Shown: piece by piece, positions 16,851 to 26,193 of the stretch
How positions within the stretch are numbered: position 1 is the stretch's first letter
Layout of the letters: each line of letters opens with the position of its first letter
Source of the DNA: Xenorhabdus szentirmaii DSM 16338
GTDB taxonomy: Bacteria > Pseudomonadota > Gammaproteobacteria > Enterobacterales > Enterobacteriaceae
Assembly: GCF_002632585.1 (NCBI RefSeq)
Contig: NZ_NIBV01000002.1
Coordinates: forward strand, 1,534,613-1,598,612
Direction of reading: 5' to 3'
Length of the DNA stretch: 64,000 nt
The notes under the pieces: model-generated
Told to the model about the DNA's origin: nothing
The model's database searches: none
Seen by the model: only the letters and a program-made list of their open reading frames with translations
Position numbers and translations under genes: made by a program

Positions 16851-17990
16851 TTATTGCCCTGAATAGTTCGCCAATATTTCAGCAACCGGTTCAGCCAATA
16901 ATTGACCACGCCAGCCGCGGATTAATTCAGGCTGAGATTCTGATGATTTTAGTTTCCAGTGCCAATTGAGCAACTGATTGATTTGCCTGCGGGAAGCCAG
17001 TAATTCAGCACTAAAATGATGAGATTCACTCACCTGGGTCACTAATGATTTAATATCTTTAAATGCCTTGCGGTAGCCGGGATGATCAATTAAGTTCATC
17101 ACTGGAGCCGGGCACGCCTCCTCTGAAATATCTTTACTCTCCGCGGCCATCGCCAGTAAGCGGCGACCATGGCAGCGAATTTCCTGCCCGCTTAATCCTA
17201 AGGCACTCAACTCAGCCAAAGATGTCGGCAAATAGCGGGCTATCTGCCATAAATTTTCTTCACGAACCACAAAATTAACCGCTAAATCACGCTCCCTCGC
17301 CTGATTTAATCGCCATGCAGCCAATTTTTGCAAACAAGCCAGCTGCCTTGGCCGCAATTGCCAGGCATTACCGATGTCTTTGTAAGCGCATTCTGGCAGT
17401 AATATTTCTTGACGGCGACGAGCTATCAGCTTGCTTTCATCCTTTGCCGCACCGAGATACCCTGCCTGTTCAGTTTTTTCCATCAGGATATCAGCAAGGG
17501 GCAATAAGTAATAAACGTCTGCCGCAGCATATTCACACTGCTTTTCACTTAATGGGCGAGCTAACCAATCGGTGCGGGATTCGCTTTTATCCAACTCTAC
17601 ATGCAGATATTCAGCAACCAACGTTGCAAAACCACATGACATTGGATGGCCAATAAACGCTGCCAACACCTGAGTATCAATCATAGGCTCAGGCAAACAC
17701 TGGAAGCTATTTCCGAAAACCTCTAGATCTTCACTTCCTGCATGAATAAATTTCAATACATTCGGGTCAGTCAATAATTCCCTGAAAGGTTGCCATTGTG
17801 AGATCCCCAAGGGATCTATCAGAGAAAGCTGTTCTCCATCAAACAGTTGTATTAGACCTAAATGAGGATAATACGTTCGTGTGCGTACAAACTCAGTATC
17901 CAATGCAATTCTTGCTTGTTTTTTTGCCTGTTCACAAATCAACTGCAATTGGGTGTCGGTAGCAATCAACTGATAATTATAACTTAACAA
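16851..17990 (-). CDS. rnd: Ribonuclease D
   Basis: A 379-residue 3'-5' exoribonuclease that trims tRNA and other small RNA 3' ends. DEDDy residues are visible in ALDTEFVRTRTYY, FIHAGSEDLEVF and YAAADVYYLL; the HRDC domain is at about 210-290 (RQLACLQKLAAWRL). No ATG fits the N-terminus. A UUG at 17990 with AAGGAT six bases upstream gives LLSYNYQLIAT, matching E. coli RNase D, which also starts with UUG. The upstream ATGs would lack a ribosome site. Convergent with minE. Confidence 0.93.
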   Translation of the reverse strand: MLSYNYQLIATDTQLQLICEQAKKQARIALDTEFVRTRTYYPHLGLIQLFDGEQLSLIDPLGISQWQPFRELLTDPNVLKFIHAGSEDLEVFGNSFQCLPEPMIDTQVLAAFIGHPMSCGFATLVAEYLHVELDKSESRTDWLARPLSEKQCEYAAADVYYLLPLADILMEKTEQAGYLGAAKDESKLIARRRQEILLPECAYKDIGNAWQLRPRQLACLQKLAAWRLNQARERDLAVNFVVREENLWQIARYLPTSLAELSALGLSGQEIRCHGRRLLAMAAESKDISEEACPAPVMNLIDHPGYRKAFKDIKSLVTQVSESHHFSAELLASRRQINQLLNWHWKLKSSESQPELIRGWRGQLLAEPVAEILANYSGQ

Positions 17991-18238
17991 TAAAATATCC
18001 TTTAAATACATTGTATTACATGTAAATGCCACAGGAAAATATAACAGTGAATGCCGTTATATACAAACCATAAAAATCTCTGAATATCCTTCAGTTGGAC
18101 AGCAATTTCTATAGTATTAAACATGCTTTCCGCTTGCCACAACTTTAACAAATCCGGTTCGCTGATACCTGTGTCTGATGCGATGAATGCGATGAAAATG
18201 TCGGTCATATTCAGCAGAAGCAAATCGCCAGACTATGC

Positions 18239-18487
18239 TCAGCATTAAAACAGAATTCACGCGGTCGTCCACGGTGATAAAAAAAGAAGCCCGAAACAAA
18301 GGCCGCCATGCCACCTGAACCGGCCACAGTGCGTGGGTGGGGGCCGCGCAGGACATGACCGACGGGCTACAGCCTCACCCAGATCATGCACGAAGGCAAT
18401 TGGAAACAGCCCGAAACCGGGTTGGGTTATATCCGCAATATTGAGGCGAAAAAGAGTGTGATGATAGAGTTGGTTGAAGGAAAGTAA
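18239..18487 (+). pseudogene. Cre-like tyrosine recombinase, C-terminal fragment
   Basis: Reads like the end of phage P1 Cre: KKEARNKGRHAT, a stop where Cre has Trp (TGA for TGG), TGHSAWVGAAQDM, then after a frame change YSLTQIMHEGNW and LGYIRNIEAKKS to a stop. In Cre this part is SGHSARVGAARDM, IPEIMQAGGW, MNYIRNLDSE. The nucleophile Tyr is kept (GYIRN) but the catalytic Arg of HxxR is Trp here. A nonsense codon, a frameshift and a missing catalytic residue show long decay. The N-terminal half is not upstream; a matching N-terminal piece is at 19549. Confidence 0.7.
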
Positions 18488-18893
18488 TAAATTAGATTTC
18501 CTATGGAATTATTATTACCCAATTTTTCATTTTACTTTTTTTTCAATAAAAAATTGATAAAAATATAACTGAGCTGCTTCTTGGTACTTCACCTTTTTGG
18601 TATTCCATTTAAAAGATTATGTTTTTTATTATTTTCTAACCTGAGGTTATTGTAAGTAATATATTAATAATTATGGCTATAAAAAATATTATTTTCTGGT
18701 TTAACACTTAATGTAAAAAAGTTTCTTTCACATTACGAAAAAGTAGATTTTTTCTTTATAGAATGTTATTGTTTCCAGCACTAAATTTTATTTATTCAAA
18801 CAATTAAATACCAACGCAGTATACCTTATATTATTATTCTTAAGTTAACATTCCTCGCTCTATATAAATAAAAGTAATATAAGTAGCTTGCAT
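18488..18893. other. AT-rich non-coding stretch
   Basis: About 400 bases of very AT-rich sequence with short homopolymer runs. I see no gene, hairpin or repeat I can support. Confidence 0.4.
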
Positions 18894-19049
18894 ATGACCC
18901 TGATTGAACATTTATCCGTTGTTAAAGAAACACGCGCTGATATTAATCGTCAGTACGATCTGATTGATGTGATTTTCCTTGTCGTCAGTGCCATAAGGGG
19001 GTTGGTAGTACTCAAATCTAATTTGAGTCCGTTTGATTGGTTAGGCTAG
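18894..19049 (+). mobile_element. ISAs1-type transposase, N-terminal remnant
   Basis: ATG at 18894 begins MTLIEHLSVVKETRADINRQ, then YDLIDVIFLVVSAI. This is the typical start of ISAs1-family (DDE, H-repeat-like) transposases, which run to about 370 residues. Similarity ends near 18995. After that comes unrelated sequence with an 8-bp inverted repeat (ACTCAAAT / ATTTGAGT, 19010-19017 and 19021-19028). No terminal repeat of the other IS end is visible, so this is a fragment. Confidence 0.65.
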
Positions 19050-19230
19050 TTTAATCTGCTTTAGGTTATAAAATGGTTAACTAAGTTTGTGTATACTCAA
19101 TCTGAGTGCATATTGATAAGATTAGTTGGTATACAGTTAACTTACTTATTTATCCTATCCATTCTATGTAATTCCTTAACCTTCATTATGGTTCCATTTC
19201 TCCCCAAACCCCTAATTAAAAGGTATTAAA

Positions 19231-19449
19231 ATGAAAAGACTATGTTATTACGCTTCATTAATGAGTATATTTATTTCTTTGATGCCCAATACGGGCTTAG
19301 CGAAAAGTTTAAAACAAAGCGACCCATATCCGAATCCACAATGCCGCATACAGGCTGAGAATATATGCCGACAGTATATTGATAAATCCTGGTTATATGA
19401 TAGGTGTATGAAGATTGAATATGAAGAATGCATGGGGACGGGGGAATAG
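19231..19449 (+). CDS. Small secreted four-cysteine protein
   Basis: A 72-residue protein with a Sec signal peptide: MKRL, then a hydrophobic core, and GLA as the likely cleavage site near residue 24. The mature part of about 48 residues has Cys38, Cys46, Cys59 and Cys67, spaced C-x7-C-x12-C-x7-C. This symmetry suits two helices joined by two disulfides. AAAGG lies upstream of the ATG. The 3' part is rich in charged residues. I do not recognise a family. It sits between Cre-like fragments, so it may be cargo of a lost element. Confidence 0.55.
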   Translation: MKRLCYYASLMSIFISLMPNTGLAKSLKQSDPYPNPQCRIQAENICRQYIDKSWLYDRCMKIEYEECMGTGE

Positions 19450-19548
19450 GCACTAATGTCGTGACCGAATCCAATGCCCTCGGCAAGTTGGGGTTTTGCG
19501 CCCATTTCATCGAAAAGTTCCATGATGTTAAAGTAAACTAAATATTTC

Positions 19549-19905
19549 ATCATGTTGCCCAAAATTTATTAAATCCGGGCCTGAATGAGGAGGCCCTGCT
19601 CAACCTCCATACATTTATGAAAGGCAAGGAAGCCTTTGTGGACAACACCTGGCAGCAACTGATGAAGGCCAGCCGGTTATGGTGTCAATGGTGTATTGCC
19701 AAAGGGCGCCCGTATCTGCCGGCACTGCATGAAAGCAGGCTGGCACCCGCCACCATCAGTACGCCGCCATGCTGGACCTGTTACACCGGCAGGCAGGGCT
19801 GATCCCCGCGGGGACAGCCAGAAGGGAAACGGGTGTTAGAAAAAATCCACCGGGTGGCGATAGTGCAGGGTGAAAAAGCCGGCCAGGCGATCCCGTTCCG
19901 GATTG
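19549..19905 (+). pseudogene. Cre-like tyrosine recombinase, N-terminal fragment
   Basis: The frame from 19560 gives QNLLNPGLNEEALLNL, then EAFVDNTWQQLMKASRLWCQ and WCIAKGRPYLPA, which lines up with the Cre core-binding domain (QAFSEHTWKMLLSVCRSWAAWC). About 14 residues are missing after that. A frame change near 19762 leads to YAAMLDLLHRQAGLIPAG, and another near 19833 gives VLEKIHRVAIVQGEKAGQAI before similarity ends near 19901. The catalytic domain is gone. The sequence just upstream (19456-19540) also looks formerly coding (ALGKLGFCAHFIEKFHD) but I cannot place it. Confidence 0.7.
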
Positions 19906-19955
19906 ATACGGCATGGAACACGTCAAGGTTTGGTTTGATTGGCAATAATGCATTC

Positions 19956-19979
19956 AAAAAAGCCGGTAAAAAAACCGGC
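19956..19979 (-). terminator. Intrinsic terminator of fadD
   Basis: On the minus strand the stem GCCGGT / ACCGGC (19974-19979 and 19962-19967) is followed by a run of six T. It lies 80 bases after the fadD stop. Confidence 0.75.
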
Positions 19980-20059
19980 ATTATGGTGATATCCTTCTCT
20001 TTCAATTGACTATTTTGCCAACGATTATCACTTAAAAGAGCTTGGATAGAAAAATAAGA

Positions 20060-21751
20060 TTAATTCACAACAGCTTTATTTGCTTTTTCCAATTCTTCAT
20101 TACGCAATTCTTTACGCAGGATCTTACCCACGTTGGTTTTTGGCAATTCATCGCGGAATTCAATGAGTTTCGGTACCTTGTATGCTGTCAGGTAACGGCG
20201 ACAATGTGTTTTAAGTTCATCCTCGGTCAGGCTCGTGTCTTTACGAACTACAAATATTTTAACGGTTTCCCCCGAGTTTTCACTTGGAACCCCTACAGCT
20301 GCCGACTCTAATACTTTAGGGTGGGAAGCCACAATATCTTCGACTTCATTCGGGTAGACATTGAACCCCGAAACCAGAATCATGTCTTTTTTCCGGTCAA
20401 CAATGTGGAAAAAGCCATTTTCATCAATGTTGGCAATATCCCCTGTTGCCAGCCAACCTTCTTTCAGTACTTCATCCGTCGCATCAGGGCGGTTCCAGTA
20501 GCCTTTCATTACCTGCGGACCACGCACCCACATTTCACCGGCTTCTCCCGGCAAAACTTCATTGCCGTCATCACCAATGAGTTTGAGTTCTGTTGACGCA
20601 ACAGGCAAGCCGATACTGCCACTATAATGAGCCAAATCATAAGGGTTAGCGGCAACCAAAGGTGAACATTCCGTTAGCCCATAACCTTCCAGCAAGTGGC
20701 AACCAGTCAGGTTTTCCCACTTCTCAGCGACGGCTTTCTGCACTGCCATTCCACCGCCAACCGATAAATTCAATGAAGAAAAATCCAGTTTCTGGAATTC
20801 AGCATTATTCACCCAGGCGTTAAACAGCGTATTCACACCTGATAATGCGGTAAAACGATAGCGTGATAGCTCTTTGACCGTGCCATGGACATCGCGGGGG
20901 TTGGTGATCAGCAAATTCTGTCCGCCCAATTCAATAAAGAACAGGCAGTTTATCGTCAATGCAAAAATATGATATAGCGGCAATGCGGTAATAATGAGTT
21001 CTTGCCCTATTTTCAGTAACGGAGCATAACTGGCTTTGGCTTGTTCCAGGTTGGCCAACATATTGCGATGCGTTAACATTGCGCCTTTCGCTACGCCTGT
21101 CGTGCCACCGGTATATTGCAGAAATGCCAAATCCTCGCCATTAACATCGGGTTTGACATATTGCATACGATAGCCTTTATGCATTGCACTACGGAATGAT
21201 ATGGCATCCGGTAAGTGATATTTTGGTACCAACCGTTTAACGTATTTAACAACGAAATCGACAAGTGTTCCTTTTGGCCGCGACAGTTGATCGCCCATCC
21301 GCGTCAAAATAACGTGCTTAACTTGTGTATTGAAGACAACTTTTTCTAAGGTGTGTGCAAAATTAGAAACAATAACAATGGCAGATGTGCCGCTGTCATT
21401 CAGCTGATGTTCCAACTCACGCGGGGTGTAAAGCGGGTTGACGTTGACGACTATCATCCCTGCTCTTAAAATGCCAAACAATGCCACGGGGTATTGCAGC
21501 AAATTTGGCATCATCAATGCCACACGATCCCCTTTCTTCAGCCCCAACCCATTCTGTAAATAGGCAGCAAAGGCTCGGCTACGTTCTTCCAGTTTACGGA
21601 AAGTCATCACCTCGCCCATATTGATAAATGCGACTTGATCGGCATAACGCGCCACAGCATTTTCAAACATTTCAATCAACGACGAATAGCGGTCGGGATC
21701 GATTTCTGCCGGAACATCTGCCGGATAATGTTTTAGCCAGACTTTTTCCAA
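20060..21751 (-). CDS. fadD: Long-chain fatty acid-CoA ligase FadD
   Basis: A 563-residue AMP-forming acyl-CoA synthetase that activates imported long-chain fatty acids on the inner face of the cytoplasmic membrane for beta-oxidation. Visible motifs are the P-loop [13 protein letters not shown] (about 211-223), [10 protein letters not shown], and the hinge and C-terminal motif [21 protein letters not shown] (about 455-475), with the catalytic Lys in GKILRKELR. Length matches E. coli FadD (561). In E. coli fadD lies directly beside rnd; here about 2 kb of mobile debris separates them. Confidence 0.96.
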   Translation of the reverse strand: MEKVWLKHYPADVPAEIDPDRYSSLIEMFENAVARYADQVAFINMGEVMTFRKLEERSRAFAAYLQNGLGLKKGDRVALMMPNLLQYPVALFGILRAGMIVVNVNPLYTPRELEHQLNDSGTSAIVIVSNFAHTLEKVVFNTQVKHVILTRMGDQLSRPKGTLVDFVVKYVKRLVPKYHLPDAISFRSAMHKGYRMQYVKPDVNGEDLAFLQYTGGTTGVAKGAMLTHRNMLANLEQAKASYAPLLKIGQELIITALPLYHIFALTINCLFFIELGGQNLLITNPRDVHGTVKELSRYRFTALSGVNTLFNAWVNNAEFQKLDFSSLNLSVGGGMAVQKAVAEKWENLTGCHLLEGYGLTECSPLVAANPYDLAHYSGSIGLPVASTELKLIGDDGNEVLPGEAGEMWVRGPQVMKGYWNRPDATDEVLKEGWLATGDIANIDENGFFHIVDRKKDMILVSGFNVYPNEVEDIVASHPKVLESAAVGVPSENSGETVKIFVVRKDTSLTEDELKTHCRRYLTAYKVPKLIEFRDELPKTNVGKILRKELRNEELEKANKAVVN

Positions 21752-22118
21752 GTTGAATACTCCTGAAATCTAATTGCGATGTAACCACTGACCATAAAAC
21801 AAACCAGACCTGTATATTTAACAAATTATTAACTCAGCGTACCAGTTTGGAAAGTGACAATGTTCAGGTTGGCGATATACATCACTAATTTAATGCGATC
21901 CATTGCTGCAAAAAAAATAAGGCAGCCTCCGCCACCCATATATTTTTTATTAATTATCAATTAGTTAAAACAAAAATAAACGAAAATGCTTATAATTTGT
22001 TGATTATACACTTATTTACAGATTTTTGACTTAAAGTCTAATGATTATTCCAAATAGCTATAAAAATAGCATATTAATAAAAAATACTTATTAAGAACAT
22101 CATATATGACCGTTATCT
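21752..22118. other. fadD upstream region, no gene
   Basis: AT-rich sequence between fadD and slp, both on the minus strand. The first 100 bases should hold the fadD promoter. A partial FadR-like half-site (CCAGACCTGT, near 21805) is visible but the other half is poor, so I do not call an operator. Confidence 0.3.
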
Positions 22119-22155
22119 CGTAAGATAACCTCAACATTTATTAGGTTATCTTACG
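22119..22155 (-). terminator. 13-bp inverted repeat after slp
   Basis: CGTAAGATAACCT (22119-22131) is mirrored exactly at 22143-22155 with an 11-base loop. It lies 32 bases after the slp stop. There is no T-run, so it may be a weak or Rho-assisted end or an RNA-protecting stem. Confidence 0.5.
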
Positions 22156-22186
22156 TCATTTTCTTAATAGTGCGGTCAATTGGTTT

Positions 22187-22771
22187 TTAATCAGTCAACA
22201 CTTTTTCAACTAATGCTGGCTGAAGTGGTGAAGAAATTCGCCAAAACGGGTCATAAGGCGTGCCATAGTAGTTCCATGGATCTGTGCCAGCAGAAGGAGG
22301 GAAAATGACCCGCTGTGATTCATGCCAACGTTTCAATCCCGTGACATCCACCGCAACGTAATCATAGGGACTATGACCAACCACTCCCTTTTCAAGCCCA
22401 ACAACCCGACCAACAACAGTGACATAATGGTCTTTAAAATCGCTGGGCTCCAAGAAGGTTTTCACATACGCGTAAATACGCCCCAGAGAAGGTGCTTGCA
22501 AACGCGGGGCTGCATTATTTGCCAGGGGCATGGCAGAAATTTCCAACCGGGTCTGGTCTTTTTCGTTTAAAACACTCAGAACCTTTCCACCAAATCGTCC
22601 TTCATGCCCAATGTATAATTCAGGCATGTTCTTGACAGCAAACAAGTTTTCCACCGGTGTTTTGGTTGTCCCTTTGATAACGTCAGGAACACTTGAACAA
22701 CCTGCAAGTATCAATGTTCCTAACAATATCACCGCTTGCAACATGCTTCGATTGATTGTTCCATTGGGCAT
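22187..22771 (-). CDS. Slp family outer-membrane lipoprotein (YeaY-like)
   Basis: A 194-residue Slp/YeaY lipoprotein with lipobox LILAGC and the family core EGRFGGKVLSVLN and DYVAVDVTGLKRWHE. Slp proteins are induced on carbon starvation or stationary phase in E. coli and sit in the outer membrane; their role is unclear. ATG at 22771 is chosen because GGGAGGAACT precedes it; the frame also has a GTG four codons earlier. It is downstream of tsaB on the same strand. Confidence 0.88.
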   Translation of the reverse strand: MPNGTINRSMLQAVILLGTLILAGCSSVPDVIKGTTKTPVENLFAVKNMPELYIGHEGRFGGKVLSVLNEKDQTRLEISAMPLANNAAPRLQAPSLGRIYAYVKTFLEPSDFKDHYVTVVGRVVGLEKGVVGHSPYDYVAVDVTGLKRWHESQRVIFPPSAGTDPWNYYGTPYDPFWRISSPLQPALVEKVLTD

Positions 22772-22822
22772 AGTTCCTCCCACTCGGTATGAAATTGATA
22801 AGATAGATTAACTATAACTTAT

Positions 22823-23518
22823 TTAACGACCGGGTAATTTCTTCCATGTTACTTCATTGCGTAAGTAAACGGGTTCAGCATGCTCAACCGCAGTTGCTTC
22901 TCCTGCTTCCCATTTCTGTAATGCCAGAGGGAGCATATCTTCTGCATGAGGTAAAGTAATGCCACTTACCAACAGTGTTAAAGAGGTATCCAATAATTGA
23001 GGATACGCCTCCCACCCTGTTCCAGCAATTGCCCACTCACCAGATAATGAATTCATTATCGTTCGGACTTGCTCAGGCTTCAGAACTGCTTCTGTTTCAT
23101 CGCCTTCCCATTCATTCCGTGAATTGCGGGTATATTTCCCCCAATAAACTTCCCCCATACGCGCATCAATGGCAACCAAAACATTTGTTGCCCCTTTCAG
23201 GCGAAAAGCGCCCTGTGCCATCGTTTTTAAAGAAGAAACACCCAGCACCGGCAATTCAGCGCCCAATGCCAGTCCTTGTGCAATCCCAATCCCAATGCGT
23301 ACCCCCGTAAAACTGCCCGGCCCCTGACCAAATGCTAATGCATCCAATTCTTGCAGGGTTATATGACTCTTCGATAACACGTCCTGAACCATGGGTAAAA
23401 TACGTTGAGTATGCTCTCGTGGGGAAATTTCAAATTGTGTTTCAACAACACCGTTATTCCAAAGTGCAACAGAACAGGCTTCGGTTGCAGTATCAATAGC
23501 TAAAATCCGCGTGGACAT
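22823..23518 (-). CDS. tsaB: tRNA threonylcarbamoyladenosine biosynthesis protein TsaB
   Basis: A 231-residue actin-fold protein that pairs with TsaD to place the threonylcarbamoyl group on A37 of ANN-decoding tRNAs. [19 protein letters not shown] at the N-terminus, [14 protein letters not shown] and [13 protein letters not shown] are the usual TsaB landmarks. TsaB is the non-catalytic scaffold. It lies between yoaA and slp, the same order as in E. coli. Confidence 0.96.
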   Translation of the reverse strand: MSTRILAIDTATEACSVALWNNGVVETQFEISPREHTQRILPMVQDVLSKSHITLQELDALAFGQGPGSFTGVRIGIGIAQGLALGAELPVLGVSSLKTMAQGAFRLKGATNVLVAIDARMGEVYWGKYTRNSRNEWEGDETEAVLKPEQVRTIMNSLSGEWAIAGTGWEAYPQLLDTSLTLLVSGITLPHAEDMLPLALQKWEAGEATAVEHAEPVYLRNEVTWKKLPGR

Positions 23519-23581
23519 GCCTTAACTCCGGCAAGAATAGAATTCAAAACAAAGGGCTATACTACCATAGCCCCGACAATT

Positions 23582-25498
23582 TTACCCTGACTGTAATGGG
23601 CGGGATTTGAGAAACTTGATTGCTTTTGATAAATCACGGGTACGGGGCGCCGGGGGCAGGCTGTTAAGAAAAACCTCGCCGTACGGACGCACCACCAACC
23701 GATTATCACAAATAATAACAACGCCATAATCATCAATATCGCGGATCAAACGTCCTACACCTTGCTTCAGGCTGATGACGGCATCAGGCAGCTGAACCTC
23801 ATGAAAAGCATCTCCCCCTTTCAATTGGCAATCTTCAATACGCGCTTTAAGCAAGGGATCATCCGGCGCCGTAAAGGGCAATTTATCAATGATGACACAA
23901 GATAACGCATCTCCCCGAACGTCCACACCTTCCCAAAAACTGCCCGTGGCCACCAGCAATGCATTGCCAGAAGCAATGAACTTCGATAACAGCTGGCTTT
24001 TGCTGGTTTCCCCCTGCACTAATACCGGTAGCGTCATACTGGAACGAAATTCTTCCGCCAGACTACGCATCATTTGGTGGGAAGTGCAAAGAAAGAAACA
24101 ACGTCCCTGATTACTTTCAATTAATGGCTTCAACATACGGGCCAGCCATTTTGCCCCGCCATTCTGATTGGGAGATGGCAAATGGCGAGGAACGCACAGC
24201 AACATCTGGCGTTGATAATCAAAGGGACTGGGCAGAAGCAATGTCCGGGCTTTTTTTAGCCCCAAACGTTCTGTGAAATGGTTAAGCTGTTCATTGACTG
24301 ATAAAGTGGCCGAAGTGAAAACCCAGCATCCCGATTGTTCATGAATAATCTCGCTGAATTTGTCAGAAACGGACAATGGCGTGAGTGCCAGCAAAAAATG
24401 TCGCCCATGGCATTCAAACCAATAGCTATAGTTAGGCACTGTAACGTTAATGATCCGCTTCAGGCGATTTCGATAAACCGTCGCCCGCTCAAAAGCGGTA
24501 TCCAGCATTGCGGAACGTCCCAAAGAAAGTTTCATCACGTCATAGCACAATTCCAAAGCATCATCCAACCGTATTAATGCACGTTGAATTTGTTGCTGTT
24601 GCAAGGCATCTCGGAGGTTTCCCCGGTAACTGCTTTCGCCCAGTAACAAGCGAAAATCCTGAGCGCTTTGAGTGAGGCGATCTGCACTTTTTTGCAATTG
24701 AGCCTGATCCCGTACGTCAGTGCGATAAGCCATAATGATATCACGTGATAAATCCATCAATTGGCGGCTACTGAGTTGTTGTCCGAAATATTGGCTGGCT
24801 ATATCAGGAATTTGGTGTGCCTCATCAAAAATCACCACATCTGCCTGTGGGATAAGCTCGCCGAATCCGGTGTCCTTAACGACAATATCTGCCATAAACA
24901 GATGATGGTTAACGACAATCACATCCGCTTCCATCGCTTTGCGGCGAGCCTTGAGAACAAAACAGTCCTGATAATTCGGACAATCGCTTCCCAGGCAATT
25001 ATCATTCGTACTTGTGGCTAGGGGCCAGACAGGGCTGTCTTCCGCAACATCATGGCAAGTACTGATATCGCCATTTTCCGTGTGCGTTGACCAGTGTTTC
25101 AGTTTGATGATTTCTGACAACATGTCAGCTTCTAGCTGAGAACTGCCCATTGACTGCTGTTCAATGCGTTCAAGGCATAAATAATTTGAACGCCCTTTCA
25201 ACAGTGCCAGATTACCCTTAAAGCCCAAGGCATCAACGATGGTAGGAAGATCACGACTGTAAAGCTGATCTTGCAACGCCTTAGAGCCGGTGGAAATAAT
25301 CACTTTCTTTCCAGAACGTAAAGCTGGCACCAGATACGCATACGTTTTACCAGTCCCTGTTCCTGCTTCCACGACCAATTGTTGCTGTTTTTCAATAGCA
25401 AGAGTAATGGCTGAAGACATTTCCCGCTGAGCATCGCGCGGTTTAAAACCCGGTATGGCTTTGGCAAGCACGCCATTTTTCGCAAAATCGTCTGACAC
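23582..25498 (-). CDS. yoaA: DinG/XPD-like helicase YoaA
   Basis: A 638-residue iron-sulfur superfamily 2 helicase. Walker A is EAGTGTGKTYAYL (about 44-56) and the DEAH box is in VIFDEAHQIPDIA. Four Cys fit the iron-sulfur cluster: SNYLCLER, then STNDNCLGSDCPNYQDCF. GVGRLIRD near the end is motif VI. YoaA unwinds 5' to 3' and, with the HolC subunit of DNA polymerase III, helps repair stalled forks. The start is GTG at 25498, matching the E. coli N-terminus. The next gene on this strand is tsaB. Confidence 0.94.
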   Translation of the reverse strand: MSDDFAKNGVLAKAIPGFKPRDAQREMSSAITLAIEKQQQLVVEAGTGTGKTYAYLVPALRSGKKVIISTGSKALQDQLYSRDLPTIVDALGFKGNLALLKGRSNYLCLERIEQQSMGSSQLEADMLSEIIKLKHWSTHTENGDISTCHDVAEDSPVWPLATSTNDNCLGSDCPNYQDCFVLKARRKAMEADVIVVNHHLFMADIVVKDTGFGELIPQADVVIFDEAHQIPDIASQYFGQQLSSRQLMDLSRDIIMAYRTDVRDQAQLQKSADRLTQSAQDFRLLLGESSYRGNLRDALQQQQIQRALIRLDDALELCYDVMKLSLGRSAMLDTAFERATVYRNRLKRIINVTVPNYSYWFECHGRHFLLALTPLSVSDKFSEIIHEQSGCWVFTSATLSVNEQLNHFTERLGLKKARTLLLPSPFDYQRQMLLCVPRHLPSPNQNGGAKWLARMLKPLIESNQGRCFFLCTSHQMMRSLAEEFRSSMTLPVLVQGETSKSQLLSKFIASGNALLVATGSFWEGVDVRGDALSCVIIDKLPFTAPDDPLLKARIEDCQLKGGDAFHEVQLPDAVISLKQGVGRLIRDIDDYGVVIICDNRLVVRPYGEVFLNSLPPAPRTRDLSKAIKFLKSRPLQSG

Positions 25499-25685
25499 GG
25501 ACAGTCTCTTTCAATAAAATGATTCGAATAATAAAATATTTAATATAAACAAACAATTAATAAAAGACATGAAAAAATCATTAATCAAATCCATCAATAA
25601 TGAGCACAAAACTCTTTCATTTTGATGAAAACCCATTATCCAAGTATCACCATTTGTAAATTATATTAAATATTATTTGAGTTTA

Positions 25686-25716
25686 TTGACCTTCCCGTAA
25701 GGGGAAACTCTATAGT
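25686..25716 (+). promoter_or_regulatory. MerR-family (CueR-type) promoter before the DUF305 gene
   Basis: TTGACC (25686-25691) and TATAGT (25711-25716) are 19 bases apart. The overlong spacer holds the dyad TTCCC-GTAAG-GGGAA (25692-25706). A 19-base spacer with CCTTCC...GG dyad is the layout activated by MerR-type regulators, and this half-site resembles those of CueR. It drives the gene at 25753, 36 bases downstream. Copper control is inference. Confidence 0.6.
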
Positions 25717-25752
25717 TTTTATCAAATTTACATAACCAAATAGGGTAATGCC

Positions 25753-26124
25753 ATGAAAAAAATACTTCCTTTAGCTACTATTCTGATCACCGCGATTTCA
25801 TTTGGCGCTTCAGCTAATCAAGCAAACTCCCACACTCACCCCGGCTCCTCAGAAACGACAACAGCCATGCAAAAGGAATTAAATAAATCAATGTCAAAAA
25901 TGCATGAAAACATGGCTGAGAGCTTGAATATTGAAGATCCGGATGAAGCCTTTGCTGAAGGCATGATTGCTCATCATTTAGGGGCGATCGATATGGCTGC
26001 CATTGAACTCAAATACGGTAAAGATCCCGAAATGAAAGCATTAGCGCAAGCCATTATCAATGCTCAAGGTCCCGAAATTGAACAAATGCGAAAATGGCTT
26101 GAGAAAAGCAAAGCTAAAAAATAA
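25753..26124 (+). CDS. Periplasmic DUF305 protein, likely copper-related
   Basis: A 123-residue protein with a Sec signal peptide (residues 1 to about 21, ISFGASA). The body is a DUF305 four-helix segment rich in Met and His: HTHPGSS, MSKMHENMAES, AEGMIAHHLGAIDMAA, EQMRKWLEK. DUF305 proteins such as CopM bind copper in the periplasm. Met and His spacing and the CueR-like promoter in front agree with a copper-binding role. It stands alone on the plus strand, 70 bases before the ridA-family gene. Confidence 0.8.
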   Translation: MKKILPLATILITAISFGASANQANSHTHPGSSETTTAMQKELNKSMSKMHENMAESLNIEDPDEAFAEGMIAHHLGAIDMAAIELKYGKDPEMKALAQAIINAQGPEIEQMRKWLEKSKAKK

Positions 26125-26193
26125 TTTCGCCATCAGACCGCTCTACCGTACACTCCCAACCCACCAAAACGGGATAAATCAACAGGAGATTTA

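Noticed and set aside
18117-18356. Minus-strand frame of 79 codons over the Cre-like fragment
   Set aside because: The plus strand carries the recognisable recombinase sequence; the minus frame has no family and no ribosome site.
19248-19562. Minus-strand frames over the secreted four-Cys peptide
   Set aside because: The plus-strand frame has a ribosome site and signal peptide; the minus frames have neither.
21795-21815. FadR operator before fadD
   Set aside because: Only one half of the consensus is visible; the mirrored half is poor.
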